Assembly (NCBI RefSeq): GCF_008298035.1
Contig: NZ_CP042910.1
Span: forward strand, 2,371,001-2,435,000
Direction: 5' to 3'
From: Gimesia maris
Lineage (GTDB): Bacteria; Planctomycetota; Planctomycetia; Planctomycetales; Planctomycetaceae
DNA length: 64,000 nucleotides
Made by a program: the position numbers and the translations under genes. A model generated the notes under the pieces. That model was not told where the DNA came from. It did no database searches and saw nothing but the letters and a program-made list of their open reading frames with translations. Numbering within the stretch: the first letter of the stretch is position 1; each line of letters opens with the position of its first letter. Shown piece after piece: positions 36,098 through 45,151 of the stretch.

Positions 36098-37389
36098 TGG
36101 GTGACCGCAAGATCAAAGTGGAAACATTGACCCGTGTGGAAGGGGAAGGGGGGCTGTTCATCCGCATGAGTGGTGAAACGATTGAGGAAGTCCGCCTGGA
36201 AATTTACGAGCCACCGCGTCTGTTTGAAGCGTTATTGCGGGGACGGCCTCTCGAAGATGCACCAGATATCACGGCGCGGATCTGTGGAATCTGTCCGGTG
36301 GCATACCAGATGAGCAGTGTGCATGCCCTGGAAGCTGCATTGAAAGTGACCGTATCCCCAGAGATTCGCCGTTTACGTCGGCTGCTCTATTGTGGCGAAT
36401 GGATTGAAAGCCATGGCCTGCATATGCATTTATTGCATGCCCCTGATTTTCTCGGCTTTGAGAGCGGGCTGGAGATGGCGAAGCAGTTTCCTGACGAAGT
36501 CAATCGTGGACTGCGACTGAAAAAACATGGTAACCAGCTGGTCGACCTGCTGGGGGGGAGAGCCATCCATCCGGTGAATGTTTGCGTGGGGGGCTTCTAC
36601 CGCATTCCCCGCCGAAATGAATTTCAGAAACTGATACCGGATTTTGAATGGGGTCTGAACGCCGCGAAGGAAACCACACGCTGGCTGGCTGGTTTCGATT
36701 TTCCGGAAATGGAATCGGATTGCGATTTTGTATCGCTGTCGCATCCGGATGAATATCCCATGAATGAGGGTGTGATGAAGTCCAGCCTGGGAGACGTGAT
36801 TGATGTGGAACAGTATGAAGAGGAGTTTGAAGAACGGCAGGTACCCCACTCGACGGCGCTGCAGGCGTTTCGTAAGTCTACGGGGCGTCCTTATCTGCTC
36901 GGGCCATTATCGCGAATTAACCTGAATCGAAATCAACTGTTTCCCCAGGCGCGAAAGCTGGCAGACGAAATCGGATGGGAGTCGGTCTGTCGTAATCCCC
37001 ACAAGGCGATTATTGCCCGCGGGCTGGAAATTGTTCACGCATACGAAGAGGCGTTGTCGATCCTGCGCGATCAACACCCTGCCGGAAAACCACGCGAATC
37101 GTATTCCCCACAAGCAGGGACCGGTAAGTCAGCGACCGAAGCGCCCCGGGGGACGCTGTATCATCGCTATGATATTGATGATCAAGGCAAGATCGTTGAG
37201 GCCTGTATTGTCCCGCCGACGTCTCAGAATCAGGCCCAAATTGAAGTGGATCTCAAGCATGTTGTGGCAGAGTCAATTGGAAACGAAGAAGCAGAACTCG
37301 CGCGGAAATGTGAAAACCTGGTGAGAGCCTATGATCCCTGTATCAGTTGTTCCACTCATTTTCTGAAAGTCACAATCGATCGAGACTGA
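36097..37389 (+). CDS. hydA: Group 3b [NiFe] hydrogenase, large (catalytic) subunit
   Basis: A protein of 430 residues. The NiFe site ligands are in RICGICPVAYQMSSVHALE (C63, C66) and DPCISCSTH (C415, C418). After H421 a 9-residue tail (F422-D430) remains, the piece removed by the dedicated protease during maturation; the protease gene lies just downstream. The motif context (PVAYQMSSVHALE, DPCISCSTHFLK) is that of group 3b sulfhydrogenases. The reaction is H2 to 2H+ plus electrons, reversible and coupled to NAD(P); some homologues reduce elemental sulfur or polysulfide. Many group 3b enzymes tolerate oxygen exposure and evolve H2 during fermentation. Confidence 0.95.
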   Translation: MGDRKIKVETLTRVEGEGGLFIRMSGETIEEVRLEIYEPPRLFEALLRGRPLEDAPDITARICGICPVAYQMSSVHALEAALKVTVSPEIRRLRRLLYCGEWIESHGLHMHLLHAPDFLGFESGLEMAKQFPDEVNRGLRLKKHGNQLVDLLGGRAIHPVNVCVGGFYRIPRRNEFQKLIPDFEWGLNAAKETTRWLAGFDFPEMESDCDFVSLSHPDEYPMNEGVMKSSLGDVIDVEQYEEEFEERQVPHSTALQAFRKSTGRPYLLGPLSRINLNRNQLFPQARKLADEIGWESVCRNPHKAIIARGLEIVHAYEEALSILRDQHPAGKPRESYSPQAGTGKSATEAPRGTLYHRYDIDDQGKIVEACIVPPTSQNQAQIEVDLKHVVAESIGNEEAELARKCENLVRAYDPCISCSTHFLKVTIDRD

Positions 37390-37411
37390 GATCCAGCAGG
37401 AGGAAGAGGGA

Positions 37412-37894
37412 ATGAAAAAGGGGGGACAGATCATGATCGCTGGAATTGGCAGTCCGCATGGTGACGATCAGGCAGGCTGGGAAGTGGCCAGACAGATTGA
37501 ACAGCGAAATTATAATCACGTTTGTGTGAAACTGGCACGGACACCGGCTGATTTACTGGACTGGATCGATCCTGCGATGGACCTGCTGATTTGTGATGCC
37601 TGCCAGGGAGCCGGTGAGGCGGGAAGCGTTCATCAATGGGATTGGCCTTGCGGGCGACTGGATGAAATTCACTGGTCAGGGACGCATCAGATGTCTTTAA
37701 CGGGAGTGCTCGCGCTGGCATCGCAGTTGGGAAGACTTCCAAAACAGGTTCGGATCTGCGGTGTCGAACTGGATTCGAATCATTCCGGCAAGACTTTATC
37801 ACAAGCGGTGCAGGCAGGAGTTGTCGCTGCCGTCGAATCGATCTGTGGGGATCTCATTCCATCTTTGAGACCAGGAGAGATTGAGCATGCATGA
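37412..37894 (+). CDS. Hydrogenase maturation protease (HycI/HyaD-type)
   Basis: A protein of 160 residues with a strong ribosome-binding site (AGGAGGAAGAGG) before the ATG at 37412. The family opening IAGIGSPHGDDQAGWEVARQI carries the first Asp (GDD) that binds nickel; further Ni ligands are expected at ICDACQGAGEAG and WSGTHQMSL (H). It cuts the C-terminal tail of the large subunit after nickel insertion. Its position between hydA and hypA fits. Sequence is divergent from E. coli HyaD/HybD but the key positions are kept. Confidence 0.88.
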   Translation: MKKGGQIMIAGIGSPHGDDQAGWEVARQIEQRNYNHVCVKLARTPADLLDWIDPAMDLLICDACQGAGEAGSVHQWDWPCGRLDEIHWSGTHQMSLTGVLALASQLGRLPKQVRICGVELDSNHSGKTLSQAVQAGVVAAVESICGDLIPSLRPGEIEHA

Positions 37895-38258
37895 ACGGTC
37901 ACTGGTTCAGAATCTGTTGAAACAGGTCAGCCACATCGTGGCTGAACAGGGGGGCGGTCGCGTTTCTGAAATCTGTGTCCAGGTGGGAGATCTGTCGGGT
38001 GTTGAACCGCTGTTATTTGCAGCCGCGTTTGAGGAGATGGTCCCGGATGTCTTTTCTGTGGAATGTCAATTGAAACTGGACCTGGTTCCTGTCACTGCCG
38101 TTTGCACTCATTGTCAGCATGAGTTTGAAGTCCTCGATTTTCACTTTCGTTGTCCTGAATGTCAGTCAGGAAGCATTGACGTCATTCAGGGGGATGAATT
38201 GCAACTGATCAGTATTACAATGGAATCAATCGATTCAAATGAGGGAGTATCCGCATGA
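37887..38258 (+). CDS. hypA: Hydrogenase nickel metallochaperone HypA
   Basis: About 123 residues. The ATG at 37887 is chosen because it gives the invariant MHE N-terminus with the Ni-binding His2; a TTG six bases upstream (37881) would displace it. The zinc site is CTHC (about residue 73) and CPEC (about 92). It overlaps the protease gene end by 8 bp and the hypB start by 4 bp. With HypB it delivers nickel to the large subunit. Confidence 0.93.
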   Translation: MHERSLVQNLLKQVSHIVAEQGGGRVSEICVQVGDLSGVEPLLFAAAFEEMVPDVFSVECQLKLDLVPVTAVCTHCQHEFEVLDFHFRCPECQSGSIDVIQGDELQLISITMESIDSNEGVSA

Positions 38259-38944
38259 GTCAACAGACCATCATTGTCAAACGTGATGTGCAAGCTGAGC
38301 AAAAAGCTGATGCTGAAGTAGAGCGTGGACGGCTGGGGCGGCGTGGCACTCTGGTTGTGAATCTGCTGTCCTCTCCGGGGTCGGGAAAAACGAGTTTACT
38401 GGAAGCGACAGCGCGGCACTTTGCCGGTCGCCGGTCAATGGCGGTGCTGGTGGGTGACCTGGAAACCGACCGCGATGCGCAGCGGTTAGCACCCCTGATT
38501 CCGGTCGCGCAGCTGACGACGGGGGGCGCCTGTCATCTGGAACTACCGCTGGTGCAGCGGGGTTTGACAGCGCTGGGTGATCCTGCAGTCGATTTTCTGT
38601 TTATCGAGAATGTGGGAAATCTGGTCTGTCCCGCTTCGCATGACCTGGCAGAGCACTTGCGCGTGGTCCTCATCAGCACGACAGAAGGGGACGATAAGCC
38701 GGGGAAATATCCCAAAATGTTCCGCACCAGTCAGGCCATGCTGATCACCAAGCTGGATTTACTGCCGCACGTACCGTTTTCTGTAGAAGCTGTAACGGCA
38801 GACGCCCAGCGGATTCAATCTGCGCTCCAGGTCATTTCCTGTTGTTCCCTGACAGGAAAAGGCATTCAGGATTGGTGTGATTTCCTGGAAGAGCAACATC
38901 AATTTCAACTGGCAGCATACCATGAATCCACGAGTAATTATTGA
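38255..38944 (+). CDS. hypB: Hydrogenase accessory GTPase HypB
   Basis: A protein of 229 residues. Walker A at VNLLSSPGSGKTSLL (about 31-45), switch region GDLETDRDAQR, metal-site Cys/His in TTGGACHLE (about 90-98), and GTP-specificity region ITKLDLLP. The His-rich stretch and the N-terminal high-affinity Cys motif seen in some HypB are absent, so it is the short form without nickel storage. It overlaps hypA by ATGA and hypF by 23 bp. Confidence 0.93.
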   Translation: MSQQTIIVKRDVQAEQKADAEVERGRLGRRGTLVVNLLSSPGSGKTSLLEATARHFAGRRSMAVLVGDLETDRDAQRLAPLIPVAQLTTGGACHLELPLVQRGLTALGDPAVDFLFIENVGNLVCPASHDLAEHLRVVLISTTEGDDKPGKYPKMFRTSQAMLITKLDLLPHVPFSVEAVTADAQRIQSALQVISCCSLTGKGIQDWCDFLEEQHQFQLAAYHESTSNY

Positions 38945-41219
38945 GAGTACGGAACGGAAAATTGCGATCAGAATCACTTTGAGTGGTCGGGTACAGGGAA
39001 TCGGATTGCGCCCTGCCGTCGCGCGGCGTGCCCGTGAATTACGACTGGCAGGTTCTATCTGTAATACGACAGAAGGAATTGAGCTGCAGATTGAAGGACC
39101 GGAAAAGGTCGTAGAGGAATTCGAGCGGGACCTGGAAAATTACCTGCCTGATGAAACGATAATTCACCAGAAAACCCGTGAAACGACAAAGAACTGTGGA
39201 TCAGAGCGGTTTGACATTATCGAAAAACAGACCAGTGGTCCCCTGGCGGCACGCGTTCCAGCTGATATCGCTGTCTGCCAGGATTGTCTGGCTGAACTTG
39301 CTGATCCGGCTGATCATCGGTTCGGTTATGCTTTCCTCAGCTGCACGCGCTGTGGTCCCCGGTATTCCCTGCTGCATTCGATGCCTTATGAACGCGGTCA
39401 AACAGGCATGTCGAAATATGACCTCTGTTCCCACTGTCAGAGAGAATACGATTCCCCCGTTGATTGTCGCTTTCATGCGCAGACAATCGCCTGTCCGCAG
39501 TGTGGTCCCCGCGTGTGGTGCACCAGTACAACCGGCGAAACCAACGATTCTGATACGGAGGCAATCCAGAGTGCGGCCCGCGCGCTGCAGCAGGGAGCAA
39601 TTGTTGGTCTGAAAGGACTGGGTGGTTATCAACTGCTGGTTGATGCCACCAGTGAAGCAGCCGTTCAAATGTTAAGGGAGAAAAAACAACGCCTGGGAAA
39701 ACCGCTGGCTGTGATGGTGACAGACCTCATTGCAGCGCGCAAACTGGCTATGATGAATGATGCGGAAGCTGAGACGCTGGCAAGTCCAGCGGCACCAATT
39801 GTGCTGTTGCAGGCGCATGAGAACTCACCGATTGCCGGTAATGTGAATCCGGGATTGAATACAGTGGGAGTGATGTTGCCCACGACACCACTACACTGGT
39901 TGCTACTGCAGCAATGCGATTTCCCCCTGGTGGTCACCAGCGCCAACCGGGAAGGCGAACCACTGTTCTATCAGGATCGAAGTCATTCTGAAAAAATCAA
40001 TACACTGGCAGACTGCTGGCTGGAGCATGATCGTCCGATCGAACGCCCCATCGATGACAGTGTCGTTCGCTGGATGGCAGGACGACTTGTCACGATTCGA
40101 CTGGCACGGGGGCTGGCTCCGTTGTCTCTGGATCTGGAACATCCTCAACCTGCCATTGCGCTGGGGGGACATCAGAAAGCTGCTGTCGCTTTGAATAATG
40201 GTGCTCAATCTGTTCTGGCGCCTCATATTGGCGATCTGGAGAGCCTGGCTGTCTGCGAGCGTTACGAGGAGCAGCTGGAATCTCTACAGCAGCTCTATGC
40301 TGTTTCGCAGGCTGATTATATCTGCGATGAGCATCCCGATTATTTTACTTCGAACCGGGCATCGCAACCAGTTTCACGCGTTGAGCGAGTGCAGCATCAT
40401 CATGCTCATATCGTGGCGGGTATGCTGGAACAGGGCTGGCTGGATCGTCAGGTACTGGGAGTCGCTTTTGACGGGACCGGTCGGGGCGACGATCAGACCA
40501 TCTGGGGAGGTGAGTTTTTACTGTCAACGGCGGCTCAATATACCAGGGTCGGTCATTTAAAACCGTTCCTCCTGCCGGGGGGAGAAGCGGCCGTCCGCGA
40601 ACCGTATCGAGTTGCGGTTTCCCTGATGACAGAGACGCTGGGATCGGAGGCTGCGTTGAATACGGGAATCAAAACAGAACTGGTCAGACCTGTGTTGCAG
40701 ATCATCAAATCGAAACGTCTTTCTCCACGCACCTCCAGTGTCGGACGGTTATTTGATGGAGTCGCTGCTCTGGTTCTGGGCGTCACGCATTCTGAATATG
40801 AAGGGCAGGCGGCGATGTTGCTGGAAGCGAGTTGCGACCTTGCGGAAGCCGGCAGTTACGAGATGCCGCTTTCACAGGGGGCTCCATTTCAGTTGGACTG
40901 GCGACCTTGTATTGCCGCGATTCTGCGAGATCGGAAAGCGGGAGTCTCAACAGGTGTGATGGCAATGCGGTTTCATCGCGGTCTGGCCCGGGGAACCGCG
41001 CGGTTGTGTCGGCAGTTTATGCCTTTGTCTGTTGTTTTGGGGGGAGGTGTCTTTCAGAACCGCTGTCTGGTTGAACTTCTGGCAGAAGAACTGCGTCAAA
41101 ATGATCAACCGCTGGGATTGCCTGGCAGGATACCGCCTAATGATGGGGGGCTGGCTGCGGGGCAACTGGCGGTTGCGATTGTCCGTTCGAAACAGAAGGG
41201 AGCCGCGCCATGTGTTTAG
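38922..41219 (+). CDS. hypF: Carbamoyltransferase HypF
   Basis: About 765 residues from the ATG at 38922, which overlaps hypB by 23 bp; an upstream ATG at 38877 would add 15 unrelated residues. Domains: acylphosphatase-like (about 10-95, LSGRVQGIGLRPAV), two zinc fingers (about 110-190, CQDC/CTRC and CSHC/CPQC), YrdC-like (about 205-390, GLKGLGGYQLLVDA, KPLAVM) and a Kae1-like C-terminal domain (about 410-755, HHHAHIVAGMLEQ, AFDGTGRG, LGGGVFQN). It turns carbamoyl phosphate into the thiocarbamate on HypE from which the CN ligands of the NiFe centre are made. Confidence 0.94.
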   Translation: MNPRVIIESTERKIAIRITLSGRVQGIGLRPAVARRARELRLAGSICNTTEGIELQIEGPEKVVEEFERDLENYLPDETIIHQKTRETTKNCGSERFDIIEKQTSGPLAARVPADIAVCQDCLAELADPADHRFGYAFLSCTRCGPRYSLLHSMPYERGQTGMSKYDLCSHCQREYDSPVDCRFHAQTIACPQCGPRVWCTSTTGETNDSDTEAIQSAARALQQGAIVGLKGLGGYQLLVDATSEAAVQMLREKKQRLGKPLAVMVTDLIAARKLAMMNDAEAETLASPAAPIVLLQAHENSPIAGNVNPGLNTVGVMLPTTPLHWLLLQQCDFPLVVTSANREGEPLFYQDRSHSEKINTLADCWLEHDRPIERPIDDSVVRWMAGRLVTIRLARGLAPLSLDLEHPQPAIALGGHQKAAVALNNGAQSVLAPHIGDLESLAVCERYEEQLESLQQLYAVSQADYICDEHPDYFTSNRASQPVSRVERVQHHHAHIVAGMLEQGWLDRQVLGVAFDGTGRGDDQTIWGGEFLLSTAAQYTRVGHLKPFLLPGGEAAVREPYRVAVSLMTETLGSEAALNTGIKTELVRPVLQIIKSKRLSPRTSSVGRLFDGVAALVLGVTHSEYEGQAAMLLEASCDLAEAGSYEMPLSQGAPFQLDWRPCIAAILRDRKAGVSTGVMAMRFHRGLARGTARLCRQFMPLSVVLGGGVFQNRCLVELLAEELRQNDQPLGLPGRIPPNDGGLAAGQLAVAIVRSKQKGAAPCV

Positions 41220-41485
41220 GAATACCTGGCCAACTGGTTCGCTGGGTGGAACGGGAAGGCATCTTTTCGCAGGCAGAAATTGAGTTTGATGGCGTACGCC
41301 GAGTCGTGCATATGGCCTGCGTGACCGAGGCGGAAGTGGGTGATTACATTCTGGTTCATGCCGGTATTGCGATCAACAGGATTGATGCACGGGAAGCGCA
41401 ACGGATTTTTGATACGCTGGCTGAGTGGGGGGAAGATGAGGGTTGGCATGAAACTCTGCCTGATGCGGGAGAGGACGAATCATGA
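41210..41485 (+). CDS. hypC: Hydrogenase assembly chaperone HypC
   Basis: A protein of 91 residues starting with the invariant MCLGIPGQ, where Cys2 binds the Fe(CN)2CO unit with HypD. It overlaps the hypF end by 10 bp and the hypD start by 4 bp. The C-terminus is acidic (EDEGWHETLPDAGEDES), somewhat longer than in E. coli HypC. Confidence 0.94.
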   Translation: MCLGIPGQLVRWVEREGIFSQAEIEFDGVRRVVHMACVTEAEVGDYILVHAGIAINRIDAREAQRIFDTLAEWGEDEGWHETLPDAGEDES

Positions 41486-42567
41486 AGTACCTGGATGAAT
41501 ATCGAGATCTGGCAGCAGCACAGCGATTGCTGGATGAAATTCGGCGCGTCTCCACCCGAAGCTGGACATTGATGGAAGTCTGTGGCGGGCAGACACACAG
41601 TCTGTTACGACATGGGATTGCAGCCGAGTTGCAGGGGACTGTTGAATTAATTCATGGTCCCGGTTGTCCAGTCTGTGTGACCGATCAGGCAGACATTGAT
41701 TTTGCCTGCCAACTGGCTAAACGGCCAGACGTGATGGTGACCAGTTTCGGTGACATGTTGCGTGTGCCCGGCAGTCAGGGTTCTTTACTGGATGCCCGGA
41801 CCAGAGGCGGACAGGTGAAGATTGTTTATTCGCCTCTGGATGCAGTGGAACTGGCACGCAGGCAACCTGAGAAACAGGTGGTGTTTTTCGCTGTTGGATT
41901 TGAGACGACGGCACCTGCGACCGCATTGGCTGTGAAGCAGGCTGCGCAGTATCAGCTCGATAATTTCAGTCTGATCGTATCGCATGTTCGGGTACAACCT
42001 GCGATGGAGTCCCTGGTTGAGTCACCGGAGAACCGGGTGCAGGCGTTTCTGGCAGCCGGGCATGTCTGTACGGTAATGGGATATGAATCTTACAACCGGT
42101 TGGTGGAACGCTATCAGTTGCCAGTCGTCGTGACCGGTTTTGAACCGCTGGATTTACTGGAGGGCATTCTGGCCTGTGTCAGACAACTGGAGGCTGGTGA
42201 AACCCGGCTGGAGAATTGTTATTCACGCGCAGTACAGATGGCCGGAAATCAGTCAGCACAGGATCTTGTGCAGGAAATTTATCAGATATCAGACGCGCGC
42301 TGGAGGGGATTTGATCTCATTCCGGCGGGTGGTCTCTCACTGCGGGAACAGTGGCAGCAGTTTGATGCGCGGGTTCGATTTTCGGATAGTAGTTTGCCTG
42401 TCATTCTCAACAGTGAGTGTCGCAGCTTCGATGTGATGACCGGGCAACTCAAACCAACAGAGTGTCCGCATTTTGGTAAACAGTGTACTCCCGAAACGCC
42501 TCTGGGAGCGCCGATGGTCTCTTCAGAAGGTGCCTGTGCCGCTTACTATCGCTATGCGGGTGTTTGA
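41482..42567 (+). CDS. hypD: Hydrogenase formation protein HypD
   Basis: A protein of 361 residues. Conserved blocks: MEVCGGQTHSLLRHGI (about 33-48), HGPGCPVCVTDQADID (about 58-73), TSFGDMLRVPGS, FFAVGFETTAPA, HVCTVMG, and the C-terminal Fe-S Cys region ECRSFDVMTG, CPHFGKQCTPETPLGAPMVSSEGACAAYY. It provides the iron scaffold and redox chemistry for Fe(CN)2CO assembly with HypC. It overlaps hypC by ATGA. All six hyp genes are present in one run, so maturation is self-contained. Confidence 0.94.
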   Translation: MKYLDEYRDLAAAQRLLDEIRRVSTRSWTLMEVCGGQTHSLLRHGIAAELQGTVELIHGPGCPVCVTDQADIDFACQLAKRPDVMVTSFGDMLRVPGSQGSLLDARTRGGQVKIVYSPLDAVELARRQPEKQVVFFAVGFETTAPATALAVKQAAQYQLDNFSLIVSHVRVQPAMESLVESPENRVQAFLAAGHVCTVMGYESYNRLVERYQLPVVVTGFEPLDLLEGILACVRQLEAGETRLENCYSRAVQMAGNQSAQDLVQEIYQISDARWRGFDLIPAGGLSLREQWQQFDARVRFSDSSLPVILNSECRSFDVMTGQLKPTECPHFGKQCTPETPLGAPMVSSEGACAAYYRYAGV

Positions 42568-42605
42568 AGCGATCTGTTAACTGTTCAAATTGAATGTGAA
42601 GTACG

Positions 42606-43682
42606 ATGGAAAATAATCAGCAGAACATGACTGGCAGCTGGCAGCTGAATTGTCCCATCGAGATACCAGCGGAAACGGACTGCGTGACGCTGGCACATGG
42701 AGAGGGGGGAAGGCTTTCCCGCAAACTGATTCAGGAACGTATTGCTTCCGTGCTGAAAAATGAATTTCTGGAAACCTCAGATGATGCAGCTCGACTGCCT
42801 CGCGTCGACGGGCCACTTGCATTCACGACGGACAGTTTTGTTGTATCTCCCCTGTTTTTTCCGGGAGGCGATATTGGCAGCCTGGCGATTTATGGGACCG
42901 TCAACGATCTGGCAGTCAGCGGGGCACATCCGCTCTGGCTCACGCTGTCATTGATCCTTGAAGAGGGCTTTCCGCTGATGCTTCTGGATCGCGTACTGCA
43001 AAGTCTGGCTGAAGCAGCATCGAGTACGGCGGTCAAGATTGTGGCCGGTGATACGAAAGTGGTTCCCCGGGGCGCCGTTGATGGTCTGTTTATCAATACG
43101 GCGGGAGTTGGCAAGCTGACAGAGCCTGTCCCGCCAGGACCCGCGTTTCTGAGAGAGGGGGATGAACTTGTCGTCAGCGGGCCCATCGGCCAGCATGGCA
43201 TTGCTGTACTGGCAGCACGCGAACAATTGCAGTTAGACCCCTTGCCTCACAGCGATTGTGGTTCCCTGTTAACAGCCGTGGAGCAGTTGCGGGAAGCACT
43301 CGGGGACCGGATTTGCTGTCTGCGGGATGCAACCCGGGGCGGGGTGGCCGCGGTACTGCAGGAATGGGCTGGGTCCAGTGGTTTAACACTTAGTATCGAC
43401 GAACGTTGTGTACCAGTCACACCCGGAGTTAAGGGCATGAGTGAATTACTGGGGCTGGATCCTCTGCATATTGCCAATGAGGGGACCATGCTGATCGCTG
43501 TCAGGCAGGGGGCCGGGCAGGAAGCAGTCTCTGTATTACAGTCTCTCTCAAAGACAGCAGATGCCCGGTTAATCGGTTCTGTCAAAGGCCGGGGAGTTGC
43601 TGCGGTAACGGTAAAACGGACTCTGGGTCTTGAACAGCCTCTTCACGATCCACTGGGAAGTCCTTTGCCGCGAATCTGTTGA
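42606..43682 (+). CDS. hypE: Hydrogenase maturation protein HypE
   Basis: A protein of 358 residues of the PurM/AIR-synthase fold: ITLAHGEGG-type block (VTLAHGEGGRLSRKLI), FTTDSFVVSPLFFPGGDIGSLAIYGTVNDLAV, ATRGGVAAVLQEW and IANEGTMLIAV. It ends in PRIC; the C-terminal Cys358 accepts the carbamoyl group from HypF and becomes the thiocyanate that donates CN. It lies 38 bp after hypD and ends the operon, converging with the CBS gene with only 26 bp between stops. Confidence 0.94.
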   Translation: MENNQQNMTGSWQLNCPIEIPAETDCVTLAHGEGGRLSRKLIQERIASVLKNEFLETSDDAARLPRVDGPLAFTTDSFVVSPLFFPGGDIGSLAIYGTVNDLAVSGAHPLWLTLSLILEEGFPLMLLDRVLQSLAEAASSTAVKIVAGDTKVVPRGAVDGLFINTAGVGKLTEPVPPGPAFLREGDELVVSGPIGQHGIAVLAAREQLQLDPLPHSDCGSLLTAVEQLREALGDRICCLRDATRGGVAAVLQEWAGSSGLTLSIDERCVPVTPGVKGMSELLGLDPLHIANEGTMLIAVRQGAGQEAVSVLQSLSKTADARLIGSVKGRGVAAVTVKRTLGLEQPLHDPLGSPLPRIC

Positions 43683-43708
43683 ACTGTTTTCAGCTATGCG
43701 CTTCCCGT

Positions 43709-44215
43709 TCAGCTTCGGTCAATTAAAAAACGGAGGTTCATGGGCTGTGAAGCATCGCGCAAAAGTCGCTCGTGTTCTTGAGTATGAAGTGAGTGATTGT
43801 AATAAGTTTCCATGGCTTCCAGAATCTCTCGTCGACTGACGATTCCCTTGAGAACTCCATTTTGTACAACAGGCAGATGGCGCAGATGATGGCTGACAAA
43901 GATCGAAACGATCGAGAACAGTTCTGTTTCGGGAGTAATGCAGATGGGGTGTGAACTCATGATGGTTCTCACTGTCTGAGCCGGGCTGGGGTTTCCGAAG
44001 AACACTTCATTCGACAAAGCAGACAGGCAGTCGCGTTCGGATACAAAACCGACGAGAATTTGCTTCTGATCCTGTAGTTCGACAACGGGGGCATTCGAGA
44101 TTTTGTGTTTTAATAGAAATCGAATGACTTCCGTCAGCGACATATCCTGGGTTACGACTTGTACATGCCGATTCATGAAATCAGCGGCGCATGGTGTTTT
44201 CTGCTGGTCGGTCAT
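43709..44215 (-). CDS. Two-CBS-domain protein at the end of the N-ATPase operon
   Basis: A protein of 168 residues with a CBS pair: first unit about 10-70 (FMNRHVQVVTQDMSLTEVIRFLLKHKISNAPVV, LVGFVSERDCL), second about 80-140 (IMSSHPICITPETELFSIVSIFVSHHLRHLPVV, LKGIVSRREIL). Such pairs bind adenine nucleotides and report energy state. The start has AGGAGTG upstream and lies 44 bp after the atpG stop on the same strand, so it is probably the last gene of the ATPase transcript. What it controls is not known; the ATPase or the hydrogenase are candidates by position. Confidence 0.85.
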   Translation of the reverse strand: MTDQQKTPCAADFMNRHVQVVTQDMSLTEVIRFLLKHKISNAPVVELQDQKQILVGFVSERDCLSALSNEVFFGNPSPAQTVRTIMSSHPICITPETELFSIVSIFVSHHLRHLPVVQNGVLKGIVSRREILEAMETYYNHSLHTQEHERLLRDASQPMNLRFLIDRS

Positions 44216-44259
44216 GGTTTTTCACTCCTGTAAAATGATCTGGATTGAACTCTGAAAAT

Positions 44260-45147
44260 TCATTCTGCATCTTTTAATGCTTCAAATCCGGTTACTACAT
44301 CCAGTAACTCTTCTGTAATGGCAGTCTGTCTGCGTTGATTAAATTCTGCCTGCAAATTCATCAGGCGTTCTTTAATATTGCGTTCCGCAGCCTGCATGGA
44401 AGCGATCCGGCTGGCATTTTCGCCCGCCATTGATTCTGCACAGGCACGAAACAGCGATACGAACAGGTATTGTTGGATCAGTCTGGACAATAAAGTTGTG
44501 CGGCTCATCGTGTAGAGGGGGAGTGAACGTGATGTGCTCGGGCCCTGATCTTTTCGATGGAACTTTGTCGGGTCGACGGGCAGCAACTGTACGACATGCG
44601 GTTTATAGGTGGAGGCCGATTCACGCTGATTGTAAAAAATATAGATTTCACTCAGTCGTCGCTGGTGCCGCCATTGATCAATTTTCGCGAGCATTTCAGA
44701 GACCAGGGGGGCAATTCCCGTAGCTGAACCGGGCAGGCTGAAATCAAAATCAACCTCATGGCCGGAATCCAGAGCTTTACCCCGCATTCGCGAGCCTACA
44801 ATCATCCAGGCCTGTTTTCGCCTGACTAAATCAGTCGCTGTGAAATATTCTTCCGCGTAGGTTTCCAGCTGTTCATTGAATTGACCGCACATTCCCTGAT
44901 CGGAACCAAAGAGAATCATGCCGATGGTGCCAGAAGCAGGACCATCTGGCAAACGAGAGTCGGACAGACTCTTTGATAAAACCATTTCCAGTCCACAGTA
45001 AACCGTGTCAGAATAGTCTTCGAGGGAGTCGACTGCCTGTTCGTACTGCCTGATACTGACCGCGGCAAGTGTTTTCATTGTACGTACGACCGACTCCAGA
45101 TCTCTGGTACTTTCGATGCTCCGTTTTAATGTTTCGAAATCCTGCAT
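44260..45147 (-). CDS. atpG: N-type ATPase gamma subunit
   Basis: A protein of 295 residues, the rotor shaft of the F1 part. It begins with LKRSIESTRDLESVVRTMKTLAAVSIRQYEQAV, ends with ENASRIASMQAAERNIKERL and FNQRRQTAITEELLDVVTGFEAL, the usual terminal helices of gamma, although the middle is divergent as in other N-ATPases. It follows atpA by 4 bp and is the last ATPase gene of the operon. Confidence 0.92.
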   Translation of the reverse strand: MQDFETLKRSIESTRDLESVVRTMKTLAAVSIRQYEQAVDSLEDYSDTVYCGLEMVLSKSLSDSRLPDGPASGTIGMILFGSDQGMCGQFNEQLETYAEEYFTATDLVRRKQAWMIVGSRMRGKALDSGHEVDFDFSLPGSATGIAPLVSEMLAKIDQWRHQRRLSEIYIFYNQRESASTYKPHVVQLLPVDPTKFHRKDQGPSTSRSLPLYTMSRTTLLSRLIQQYLFVSLFRACAESMAGENASRIASMQAAERNIKERLMNLQAEFNQRRQTAITEELLDVVTGFEALKDAE

Positions 45148-45151
45148 CAGC

